NCBI GenBank assembly: GCA_938743325.2
Contig: OW568872.1
Span: 558,001 to 622,000 of the forward strand
DNA from: Pycnococcus provasolii
Lineage: Eukaryota; Chlorophyta; Pseudoscourfieldiophyceae; Pseudoscourfieldiales; Pycnococcaceae
Direction of reading: 5' to 3'
Length of the DNA stretch: 64,000 bases
Numbering within the stretch: position 1 is the stretch's first letter; every line of letters begins with the position of its first letter. The notes below the pieces were generated by a model. That model made no database searches. It was not told the origin of the DNA and saw nothing but the letters and a program-made list of their open reading frames with translations. The position numbers and the translations under genes are program-made. Positions 1 through 9,500 of this stretch are shown in pieces.

Positions 1-641
1 AGCGGCGAGGGCGTGCCAAGGCTGAACGTACTCGACCTGCAGATACAGATCAGACGAACGCCTAAGCCAGTCGTAGCGTCCGTTGCAGGCTACGCCGTCG
101 GTGGCGGGCATATCCTGCACATGGTCTGCGACCTCACCATCGCCGCGGACAACGCCGTGTTCGGGCAAACGGGGCCCAAGGTGGGCTCGTTCGACGCGGG
201 GTACGGCTGCGCCGCGATGGCGCGCATCGTGGGACAGAAGCGCGCGAGGGAGATATGGTTCCTTGCTCGCTTGTATAGCGCGGAGGATGCGCTTCGCATG
301 GGTCTTGTGAATACCGTCGTTCCTCTCGCGCAGCTCGAGGAGGAGACGGCCGTATGGTGTCGCGAGATGCTGCGGTAAGTCAAACCTCTAACCAACCGTG
401 GCGGATGATAAACAACAGTCACTAACAACACTACCACACCAATTAAAACAGAAACAGCCCGACGGCGCTTCGATTCCTGAAGGCGAGCCTGAACGCCGCG
501 GAGGACGGCCACGCGGGTCTCGTGCAGCTCGGCGGCGAGGCGACGCGTTTGTTCTACGGCAGCGCGGAGGGGCAGGAGGGTCGCGACGCGTACAACAGCC
601 ACCGCGCGCCGGACTGGAGCAAGTTTACGCGCACGCCATAA
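1..641 (+). CDS. menB: 1,4-dihydroxy-2-naphthoyl-CoA synthase (MenB), 3' part
   Basis: Crotonase-fold enzyme that closes the naphthoate ring in phyloquinone (vitamin K1) synthesis, which supplies the photosystem I quinone. The gene is already open at base 1, so the 5' end lies outside the window. Exon 1..374 joins exon 452..641 across a 77-nt GT-AG intron (donor GTAAGT at 375, acceptor ACAG ending at 451); the split codon gives Arg. The joined product shows MenB signatures in order: [31 protein letters not shown] (oxyanion-hole region), [14 protein letters not shown], then after the intron [19 protein letters not shown] and [19 protein letters not shown]. About 187 residues are visible, roughly the C-terminal two thirds of the usual protein. 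The [10 protein letters not shown] motif separates MenB from generic enoyl-CoA hydratases. The splice is inferred from the sequence but restores the family pattern exactly. Confidence 0.93.
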
Positions 642-701
642 TTTTTTTTTTAAATAGTATGCGTTTCATCATTTCATGAGATTGCCAGTAATTCCAGTAG
701 T

Positions 702-1517
702 TCATGAGAATGCCATTTTCTGTTTTACGTTTTTCTGTTCCACACGGCGCTCCTGTACTTCTTCTTCGTCGTCGTCATCGGCGGCGTCAGCCACTAGTCC
801 GGCTGCGCGCCTCTTTGCGCGCTTCTTTTCGATCCCTCGTTCCCATCGAATGCGAAACTTTAGGTACTGGAGTAGAGCAGCACGCGCATCCTCCGCAGGA
901 TGGTGGCCTTTTTCGCGGCACTCGTTTTTCGCGAAGTCGAAAGTGCGCGCATCCGTAACATTGAGCGGCGGAAACAAGTCCGTCTTGCGATACGAGGGGC
1001 ACGACGCGCAGCTTCCAGAGGAGCAGCATGCGTCTTGCGGAAGCACGCACACGCTCTTCTTGCTATCCGTACAGCATGGCGTTGTAGACTCCTTCCCGTT
1101 CGCCGTCGAACAAAGCAAGCCGCTTCCAAGTGGACCGGGGTCAAAGCACTCGTCCGCCCCTCCTGGAAACGACCACACGGACGCTGCACAAGGCGCGCAC
1201 GCCGGCGCGAAACATTGCCCCTCGCAGTATTGCGAGCACGTGCACGAAACTCTCGTTGAAGCGTCCGCGAATGTCGATTGTTCCAGAAAGCGTCCCGCTA
1301 ACTTGAGACGCGACCTGAGGAGTCGCTCAACGGTTCCATGATCAAAGGCACCATACCTACTGTCCACGTTAGCATCAGCAAACGGGTCAACATCATCGGC
1401 AGTCACTGCGCCTATTCCACGTAACCACGAAGCCACGATAAAACACGAAGCAAAAACATGAGCGGGAGCACGAACACGAGCACGACGACGACAGGAAGGT
1501 ACCCGAGCTGTTCCCAT
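702..1517 (-). CDS. Cys-rich membrane-anchored or secreted protein, unknown function
   Basis: A 271-residue protein starting at ATG 1517. An Arg-rich N-terminus is followed by a hydrophobic stretch (about residues 20-38, FASCFIVASWLRGIGAV) that could be a signal peptide or signal anchor. Residues of about 90-165 hold many cysteines in CxC, CC and CxxC spacings (CTCSQYCEGQC, CCTDSKK, CCSSGSCASC), which suggests a disulfide-bonded extracytoplasmic domain. The C-terminus is charged, with a basic segment and an acidic run (ADDDDEEEVQE). I do not recognise the family. The long frame on the opposite strand (676-1341) is Ser/Arg low complexity and looks like a shadow. The protein is divergent from the downstream methyltransferase gene. 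Confidence 0.6.
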   Translation of the reverse strand: MGTARVPSCRRRARVRAPAHVFASCFIVASWLRGIGAVTADDVDPFADANVDSRYGAFDHGTVERLLRSRLKLAGRFLEQSTFADASTRVSCTCSQYCEGQCFAPACAPCAASVWSFPGGADECFDPGPLGSGLLCSTANGKESTTPCCTDSKKSVCVLPQDACCSSGSCASCPSYRKTDLFPPLNVTDARTFDFAKNECREKGHHPAEDARAALLQYLKFRIRWERGIEKKRAKRRAAGLVADAADDDDEEEVQERRVEQKNVKQKMAFS

Positions 1518-2063
1518 AAGGAAAGTTGAGGAGTAACTGTATCCAATTTACAAAGTCAGTCACGAGAAATTACCACGAGAAGCAAACAGGTGAACACGAG
1601 CACGACGACAAGAATGGACAAGAAGAGCACTTCGTATAAGGGAGATAGAGAACGTGAGACTCTGTGGAGAGTTCTTCCTTATTATGAAAGACTCTCACAT
1701 ACTGTACCAAAGCGGATTTACATACTTTATGGCAGAACGTACACGTACACGTCACAGAAATAATATTATATTATGTGTCACATGAACGAAAAGTTTACGC
1801 ATTCATGCATATGACAACGTAGACCTCCCTCCATCCGTCCGAGAACCGATGTGCACGTTAGGGTTTCTACGTTAGGGGTTAGGGGTTAGGGGTTAGGGGT
1901 TAGGGGTTATGGATTACCTGTTAGGGTTACTGGCATTTTCACCCGCCGCCGCTTTTTGCCTTTTTTCACTTTTTTTACGCTTTTTTGTTTTCGCTCGTTT
2001 TTCATTCTCCTCACGCGCACACGTCACACGTCACACGTCACGTCGTCTTGTTTTTTTTGCCTC
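1518..2063. other. Intergenic region between divergent genes
   Basis: A 546-base head-to-head spacer. It contains a diverged copy of the 5' end of the Cys-rich gene: the 18-base string GAACACGAGCACGACGAC occurs near 1470 and again near 1593, with similar flanks including a cataag/gtataag stretch. It also holds the TTAGGGG array at 1872-1906 and a T/C-rich tract (about 1935-2060) just before the methyltransferase start. No convincing gene is seen. Confidence 0.6.
1872..1906 (+). repeat. Five tandem TTAGGGG units (telomere-like)
   Basis: Five perfect 7-base TTAGGGG units, with degenerate TTAGGG copies on both sides (about 1857-1864 and 1921-1928). The array lies inside a divergent promoter spacer, not at a chromosome end, since coding genes continue on both sides. 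It resembles the telo-box elements of plant promoters. Confidence 0.85.
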
Positions 2064-3542
2064 ATGGCTCATGGACTTCGTGTGCCTTTGCCATTCAAAA
2101 GGGCATCGTGCGTCCCTCCTCTCTTCACTCGTGCGTACGCATACAACAGGTACAGCACGGTCGCTGCAGCAGCCCCTCCGGCTCCTCGGGCTCCTCGCGA
2201 TGGGCGAGGGTTAGGATCAGGTCGGGTCGGCGGGCGCCTCTCGCACGCGGAATCAGAAGGATCAGCCGCGATGGCAGACGCCGCCGAACGGCGAAGCGTG
2301 AGCCCGCCCCTCGTCATTCTCAAGAAAGATAAGGCGCGCATTGTGAGAAGTGGAACGCCGATGGTGTACGGAGACAGCGTGGACTGCGTCGTCGGACGTG
2401 CGCCGGCACCAGGAGCTGTGGTTATCGTGGCAGACAAGGCGCGCACGCCACTCGCTTGGGGACTTTACAACGACAACTCGATGTACCGCGTACGCGTGCT
2501 TCAGACGGCGCAGGATGTTCACAGAGAGGATGCGCAGCTTATCTTCGACGTTGATGCAGTTCTGCAGCAACGGATACGAGAGGCGGTTTCCTTAAGACGC
2601 ACGTTGGCGTGTGACGTTGGGTCGTCAACTGCCGCGTATCGCCTGTTAAACTCCGAGGGGGACGGAACAAGCGGGCTTGTTGTCGACGTATTCGCTGACG
2701 CGGCGGTTGCACAAGTATCAGCACTTTGGATCGAGCAGTCACGAAGTGCCGTCGAAAAAGCCTTGCTAAGTGAGGTGCCTGGTGTGCGCCGTGTCCTTTG
2801 GCGGCGCGTCTCCGCAATGCTTCGCCTTGAGACGGGGGATGCATTCGAGGAAAGTGATGACGGCGTGGACGTAGACGCTGCAGACGACGAGGTGGAGGTG
2901 GTTGAGGACGGCTTGCTAAGATTTGCCGTCGACCTGCGCGGCGGACAAAAGACCGGTTTCTATTGTGATCAGCGCGAGAACAGGAGATGGCTGCGCGCCT
3001 TGCCTTTGGAAAATGCGCGAGTGCTGGACCTTTGCTGTTATACGGGCGGATTCTCGATCTCCGCCGCGGCGGGAGGTGCGAAAAGTGTCCTTGGCGTAGA
3101 CTCCAGTGAGCATGCTGTGGCACTAGCCTCCGAGAATGCTCGACGAAATGGATTTTCGGAGCAGTGCTTATTCCAAAGTGGCGACGCGATCGCTGTTGCT
3201 CGCGAACTCAAGGCGAATGGCGAAATGTACGATGTCGTCGTTTTGGATCCACCGAAGCTCGCACCCTCGGCCAAGGCTGTCGCCAAGGCGAAGCGAAAGT
3301 ACGCTCAATTCAACGCCGCGGCTATCGACGTGCTTAAGCCGGGTGGAATGCTGGTGACGTGCTCTTGCTCAGGTGCTGTGGCTAGGACCGGCATTCTTTC
3401 GGATATCGTTGCCGACGTCGCGCATAAGGCTGGGCGGAGGGCGCAGCTCGTGCGACGCAGCGGCGCTGCACCCGACCACCCGATATCGGCAAAGTACCCA
3501 GAGTCGCAGTACCTCGACTGCCTCTGCTATGTCATTCGATGA
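2064..3542 (+). CDS. RlmI-type class I SAM-dependent rRNA (cytosine-C5) methyltransferase
   Basis: A member of the RlmI/PUA-plus-Rossmann methyltransferase family, which methylates a cytosine of large-subunit rRNA in bacteria; here probably an organellar enzyme. An N-terminal PUA-like part (KKDKARIVRSGTPMVYGDSV) precedes a central domain (LLNSEGDGTSGLVVDVF) and the catalytic domain with GGQKTGFYCDQRENRRW, the SAM loop VLDLCCYTGGFSISAA, motif II VLGVDSSEHA, DPPKLAPS, and the catalytic-Cys region TCSCSG. ATG 2064 adds about 70 residues rich in Arg, Ala and Ser that look like a transit peptide; an internal ATG at 2271 (MADAAERRS) is the alternative start. Length from 2064 is 492 aa. A hydrophobic T-rich extension upstream of 2064 has no ATG and looks like 5' leader. 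Function is by family resemblance; the organelle is inferred. Confidence 0.88.
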   Translation: MAHGLRVPLPFKRASCVPPLFTRAYAYNRYSTVAAAAPPAPRAPRDGRGLGSGRVGGRLSHAESEGSAAMADAAERRSVSPPLVILKKDKARIVRSGTPMVYGDSVDCVVGRAPAPGAVVIVADKARTPLAWGLYNDNSMYRVRVLQTAQDVHREDAQLIFDVDAVLQQRIREAVSLRRTLACDVGSSTAAYRLLNSEGDGTSGLVVDVFADAAVAQVSALWIEQSRSAVEKALLSEVPGVRRVLWRRVSAMLRLETGDAFEESDDGVDVDAADDEVEVVEDGLLRFAVDLRGGQKTGFYCDQRENRRWLRALPLENARVLDLCCYTGGFSISAAAGGAKSVLGVDSSEHAVALASENARRNGFSEQCLFQSGDAIAVARELKANGEMYDVVVLDPPKLAPSAKAVAKAKRKYAQFNAAAIDVLKPGGMLVTCSCSGAVARTGILSDIVADVAHKAGRRAQLVRRSGAAPDHPISAKYPESQYLDCLCYVIR

Positions 3543-3635
3543 AACGATATGTAACGACAACATTTCTTGTTTTTCTTTCAAGGTGTTGGAACTCGTTCGC
3601 TTGTATTATTTTCTTCTTAAGTTTAATTGTTGTGA

Positions 3636-4773
3636 TTACATCCAAGACTCGGGAGGCGTTTCGATTACGCGCACGAACTCGGCATACGAGAGCTTACCGT
3701 CTTTGTCGACATCAGCGAACGCCAACATGCGTTCCACGAACGATGTCGCCTCCGCCGACTGCGGCGGCGTTGGCGTAGCCTCCTTGGAATCGCCGTCCTG
3801 TGTGCTTGCAGCTGTGATTTCGTCGTTCTCCTCCTGTGATTCCTCTGACTCACCGAGCATTGACCACAGCTTGAACAAGTCGTCTCGAGACAAAAATCCG
3901 TCACTGTCGCTGTCTAGCGACTCAAAAACTCGGCGCTGTGCTGTGTCGTCGAGCGGATCCATAGCACCCATGTTCGACTCACTCTCGCCACTCGCCTCCT
4001 TCATCAACTCGAGAAATTCGCCAAAGCCAACACGCCCGCGGCCGTTGAAGTCCATCGTGTGCAGCATGAGAGAAACATTCTCTTCTGTTGTGTTCACGCC
4101 AAACCTGCTCAGCACCTCCACGAGTTCTGTCGCGCTCAGCGTACCATCTCGGTCCGTGTCGAAAAACTGAAAAGCCGTACGGAACGCCTCGTGGTCAGCG
4201 AACTCTGCTGGTGCGAACCTTGTCACGTGTCCGTCGTATCTGAGGAGTGGCGAGGGTGCACCGACGCACTCGAGGAGCGCTCGTCTTGTTGGCGAGAGCG
4301 GTGCGACGGGTGTTGTGACGGCACGTTTTTGCAAGGTCTCCTTTGGTCTCGGTGTGGCTGCTGGTGCCTCGACGAGGATGAGCTGCGACTCGCACCGGCG
4401 GTTGAAGATGAGTCTCCGCACGTTGGAGATGGAACGTGCGAGCGGTATGCAAGCTGAGTCGCCCTTCGCGTAGACGATGGCTCCCTGCGGTTGTATTTTG
4501 TGTGTGCAAGGTTCGTTTTGTGAGTTTCGCGTTTGCTTGTAGTTTTTGCAACGGAAGGTTTAAGGCTTTTTGCATATTGTGACGTACGTCGTTCCTGAGT
4601 CCGCTTGCCGATATTCTCCTCAGCGCATCTGGGTCGCCCTTCATATTTTCACTGCTCGAGCGTTCGAGTGGTCCTTTCTTTGCACGCAGTTGGCCCCCCT
4701 TTGTTGGCGTGTCGAGTGTTGCGGCGATAGAGCGCGCGCGTTCCACCACAGATGGTGGGTTGCCCTGTGCCAT
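3636..4773 (-). CDS. Four-EF-hand calcium-binding protein (calmodulin/centrin-like), spliced
   Basis: Two exons on the minus strand: 4773..4588 (62 codons from ATG 4773, MAQGNPPSVVERARSIAA) and 4484..3636. The 103-nt intron (4587 to 4485) has donor GTACGT and acceptor CCGCAG, phase 0; without it the EF-hand frame has no ATG start. The 344-aa product has a Ser/Arg-rich N-terminal half and four EF loops: DTDRDGTLSATE (about 171), DFNGRGRVGFGE (about 208), DSDSDGFLSRDD (about 253) and DVDKDGKLSYAE (about 322). Loop 2 has Arg at position 5, so it may bind calcium poorly. An acidic Ser/Glu-rich linker separates loops 3 and 4. It is probably a calcium sensor; the target is unknown. Its 3' end converges on the methyltransferase gene with a 93-bp gap. 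Confidence 0.85.
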
Positions 4774-6500
4774 TTTTGTGCTTGTTTGCTCCTTTTTCTG
4801 TTGTGTCAGGTTGGTATCTTCAGCTGACTTTACACTCGTCGTGACGAGTGTGCGTCGACCGCTGTAAGACCAGAAGTGAAAGGCGAAACGAGAACGTGAA
4901 CGTGCGTCCACCGAGTTCTTCGAAGCGAACACGAAGCGCCTTTTTTGTTTCGTTCCGGAAGAGATAACGCTCTCTTTCCCCCGCCGTGTCTTCTAACGCT
5001 CCGTCAGCGAAACTCGAGACTTCACGAGGTGCAGTGCACGGTGCGCGCAGAGGTCTTGCAGCACGTACACGGAAGTGCTTACTTACAGCTACACTAGAGC
5101 AGTGGCTGGAGGCACAAGCTGAGCTATGCGTGTTACGCAGCAGCACACGGCGCGATGCGCGTGGTTGTGTGGGTGCACTGCCTGGCGTCGTCGCCGGTGA
5201 CCCGCTCCTGACCTCCTGGCCTCCTCGCGGCCTTCTTGGGGGGTCCCACCGAGTTCGTCGAAAGGCGTCGAAAGGCGGACTGACTACTGTGGATGATGCC
5301 TCGACTAAAGTCCCCCCTGAATCCGGATGGCTGATGCCCCCCTGGTCGGGGCAGAAGGTCGGGGCATTCCCCCTGTCTGACTGCTCCTTCCGCCTTTCTT
5401 TCCGTCTGTTTGCCGCATTAGACGTGTCCTGGAAGGGGATGGATAGTACTATCGTAGATAGCCTTCCTCCCACCGGACGCCTCCGCCTCGCTGGACCTGC
5501 GGCAGTGCGGTGGGGTTCCGAGACGACGAAAAACACGCGGCTTCGGCTTCGCAGTGCGCACCTCGAAAACAACTTCTCTCTCTCAGACTTTCTACTTCTC
5601 TAACCTTATTAACGCGCGGCCTCTGCTGCGCTGCACATTTAGTGCACAATGCCTTGTGGAGTTGTGTGGTGGCCACCGCCTGTCTCACTCTGCGTTGCCT
5701 TTCATTCGGATGTGCGCAGCTACTTCAGGTCACGGCATTTTCCTCATTATATTTTCCTCGCGCGGCGCGCCTACAGTACTCGACTCGCGGTAAAAGTTTC
5801 CTGTCTACGCCTGTAAATTCCTCTTGATTTCGGAGGAATTTGTTTTTCGTAATTAAATTTCCATATTTTCCGCCATATTTTGCATTCATTCACCAACGAA
5901 ACGAACAAGCAGGTGCTGTGCAAGTGACCGTGTGGTTTAGGGAACCCAGCCTACAAGCAAGAGGGCCTGTCTGCGTGGTGTTTGGCCGGACAGCGTACAC
6001 TGTATAAGCGAACGCATGAGCAGAAACACCAAGGAAAAAAAACACAAACAACACAACACCAAACAACACACAAACAAAACAAAACACACACCAAGCAGCC
6101 AAGTCCCAGTCACCTGAGTTTGTCACCTGTCATCTGGCTCCATGGATTCGGGTCCCCTATTGTTAATTCATATGTATGTAAGAAACCCCGGATCAGGATA
6201 ACCCTAATGCCTAACCCTAAGGGCTAGCTTAGACTAAGATTGAAGATTGAAAATGGGTGGCCTTTCCCAAACCCTAACCAGGAATCCGTTTCTTCCCTCC
6301 TTTTGTTAGTTGTTAATTTCCCAGGAGGATTCTTCTTCGTCTTCGGGGGCCCCCTGTCTGCCTGTTCCGAGTTTCGCGCTCCCCCCGGGCCCCGGCGTTT
6401 CTCCCTCCTTTCCCGGTCCACTTCATTTCGCAGGCAGCACTTTCCTTGTGGCGTCTGCTCTTTTCTTTGCTCTTAGCTCTGTCAGAGGCTTGCTATAGGT
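4774..6500. other. Gene-poor region of 1.7 kb
   Basis: No convincing coding region. Long frames on both strands (4820-5572 minus, 4986-5603 plus) lack an ATG at a plausible start and have low-complexity Arg/Ser composition. Visible features are a direct repeat GTCGAAAGGC (twice near 5257-5276), G- and C-run-rich DNA at 5220-5380, an A/C-rich low-complexity tract at about 6015-6095, telomere-like CCCTAA strings at 6199-6221 and 6271-6279, and a T/C-rich tract at about 6290-6480 leading to the MOR1 start. A non-coding RNA cannot be excluded. Confidence 0.5.
6015..6095 (+). repeat. A/C-rich low-complexity tract
   Basis: About 80 bases almost without G or T, built of AACACC, AAACAACAC and AAACAAAAC-type strings. 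It lies in the long spacer upstream of the MOR1 gene. No unit is strictly periodic, so this is simple-sequence rather than a satellite. Confidence 0.7.
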
Positions 6501-9500
6501 ATGTCAGACGACGCTTCGCTGCTGTCCAAGGCTGCCCTTTTGCCCTTTGAGCAACGCGTCGAACACAAAAACTGGAAAGTGCGCAATGCCGCATACGAAG
6601 ACATGACGAAGAAATGCCAACAAACGTCGTCGCACGAAGAGGTGAAGGAGTTTGGTACGTTTCCAAACCATAGAGAGAAGATCCGACGTCGAATCGTTTG
6701 ATGATCGCACGCATTTTTCAACGAAGAACTTACAAACAAACAAACACACACGCAAACAAACAAACACGTCAATCACAACACGCACGCCTACATGGATTAG
6801 CCGGCCTGCTCTCACACGCCGTCGCAGACTCGAACGCCGCCGCGCAGGAACACGCGCTCGACGCGGCGTGCGCATACCTCGCCGTCACAGACGAGTCGAC
6901 GGCAAGTCGACTCGCTCCCGTGCTGTGCCCCGCCATCGCGAAGAAGTGTCTGAACGGACGTCCTCGCACCGTGGAGAAGGCGACGGAAGCTTTCATGCTA
7001 TGCGCTGAACTCGAGGCGAGCGAGCCTGCGGTAGAGGCGCTCCTCAAGGCTGCTACCACAAATAAGGTTCCAAAGGTGGTACTCGCCGCTGCCAACTCGC
7101 TGCTCACGCTCGTCAGCAGCTTCGGCTCGCCGACGGTTGACGCGAAGCCACTGCTCAAGGGAATGACGCCACTCTTCGAGGCGAAAGACAGCAAGGTTCG
7201 CGACACCGCGAAGCAGCTCGTCGTTGAGCTCGCACGGTGGGTCGGATCTGGAGTCGTCACCAGCCTGCTTATCGATCAAATGCGCGACACGATGCGCAAG
7301 GAGATGGAGGAGGCTCTCAAGGACATCGGCTCAGGAGGAAAACCAGTGCCTACGCGCCTGACGCGAAAAAGGCAGGCTGCTGCCGCTGCCGCGACTCCGG
7401 GACGCAGCAGCCAGCCAGCGAGCCCAGGTGCATCTGGCGCATCTGGCGAAAGCGGGCCTCCTCCGCTGCCACCGTCGCCCGCCGCACCGGAGATTGACAC
7501 CTTCGATCTGAGCGAGCCGCAGTCGATTCTCAAGGAGCTTAAGGATGACGTGTTCTGGACGCCGCTGTCAGCAGCCAAGTGGAGCGAGCGACGCGATGCG
7601 CTGCTACATCTCAAGAAACTCGCCTCCGTTCCTCGACTCGCGAGTGGTGAATACGGAGACGTGTCTCGCGCACTCGCAAAAATCATCAAGAATGACAGCA
7701 ACGTCGTGTGCGTTGCGGAGAGCCTGAATTGTGCAGCAGCGCTAGGGCGTGGATTACGCAGGGAGTTTGCAGGGAACGCGCGCAGCTTCACGTCCATCTG
7801 CCTGATGAAACTCAAGGATAAGAGCGGCGCTGTCGTCAACGCCTCGCTCGACGCACTTGCAACCTTCGGGGCGCACTGCTTCCTGCTCTCCGACGTGATG
7901 GAGGACGTGATCGAGCACTTCAAGGCATGTAAGGTGCCCAAGGCAAAATCGGGGGCACTTGGATGGCTCGCGGAGTGCGCGTCCAGCTCGAAGGATCCGA
8001 GGAAGGTTAAGGACCTCGTGAAGGTGTTCAAGGAGTTTGAGAAAACGCTTGCCAGTCTCGCCGCTGATGCCGATGCCTCGGTGCGCGATGCAGCGCTAGG
8101 ATGCTCCGTTGCCTTCTCCCTCGCCGGTCCCGAATGCAAGAGCCTTGTGGAGAAATTTGCGGGCAAACTCGACGACAAGCAGCGCAAGAAGTTCGAAGCG
8201 CTCGCCGCGGGTGAGGACATCGAGACGGCGGCACCATCACGCAGCTCGTCGGCGCCACCGCAGCGCCCAGCGACGGCGGCGGCAGCACCAATATCGAGGC
8301 CATTGGCACGACCTGCCAGCGCGGCACCTCGGCGACCCGTCACCTCCGCCGGGGCTCGACCGCGCACGGCGGGCGCGTCACGCGGCGCCCCAAGCTCGCC
8401 GACCAAAGCTGAGCCGCAAGACGCACCTCTTCCAACGACTGAGATTGCGGAAGAGCGCGTGGGGGAACTGCTCGGCACCTCGCATATTGCGGGACTCGCG
8501 TCGTCGGACTGGAAAGTGCGACTAGCTGCGGTGACGGCTCACAAAGAGGCTATCGAGGCGAAGACAGCCAGCATCAGCAGTCCACCGGACACGGATTCGA
8601 GCGCGTTCGATGCGAGCAACACCGAGGCGCTAATCGTGTTTGCGTGCTCGCGCCCAAGCATCGACAAGGAAAACAATTTCCAGGTGATAAAGGCATCTGT
8701 GGAAATGATGAGCGCCGTCGTGCTGGGATCGGCATTCATTACCAAGTCGCTGGCACATCACGCCATCTTGGCGTGCACCGCAAAGCTCAGTGACACGAAA
8801 CTCAAGGTCCCGACAAGCGAGCTGTTCCTGAATCTTGCGGAGTGCACTTCACCCACGTTCGTCGTCAAGCAGGTGTTCCAGGCGGGAGGCTCAGAGGTGG
8901 CGAAGAAGAATCCGAAACTGCTCTCCGAAATTCTTCGTTTCCTAACGGCGAGTATGCTTGCATTTGGCGCGACCGCCGCGCCGTCGCCGAGGGCGGTGGA
9001 CCTCAAGGTGGTGCTGGGCATGTGCAAGACTTCGCTGAACGCCGCTGCATCACCGCTCGTTAAGAATGCCGCGATGGAGGCGATTGGATGCGCCAACACC
9101 TTCCTTGGTAACGCCGGGACACTTGCTGTTCTTAACGCCGCACCAGGCGATGAGCTGAAGAGTGCGCTGCTGTCGAACATCGAGAATGAGTGCAACAAGA
9201 ACCCATTAAGCGAACACCCGCACGAGCCGGAGCGTAAAGTCCGTGGTGCGACAAAACCGAAGGCAAAACCGTCTGCGGCTGCCGGCGCGGCTGCTCCATC
9301 AGGCGATTCTGACGAGCCTGAGGTGCTACTCATCGACGGCGCCGATGGGCCTCGGGTAGACATCACGTCGCGCATTACGCAGAAGTTGATCAAGGATCTG
9401 TATAGCAACAACTGGAAGGAGCGCAATGCTGCTCTGCAGGCCCTTGAAGGCATTATCGCGGAAACGAAGCTTCCCGGATGCGGTGGTGCCGCGCTTGAGC

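Noticed and set aside
676-1341. Long plus-strand frame over the Cys-rich gene
   Set aside because: Ser/Arg low complexity and no motif; the minus-strand frame has a signal-like N-terminus and ordered Cys spacing.
1872-1906. Telomere array as a chromosome end
   Set aside because: Coding genes continue on both sides without change of composition, and similar tracts occur at many other spacers.
4820-5603. Overlapping long frames on both strands in the gene-poor region
   Set aside because: Neither begins with ATG at its 5' end and both have unstructured Arg/Ser/Pro composition without recognisable domains.
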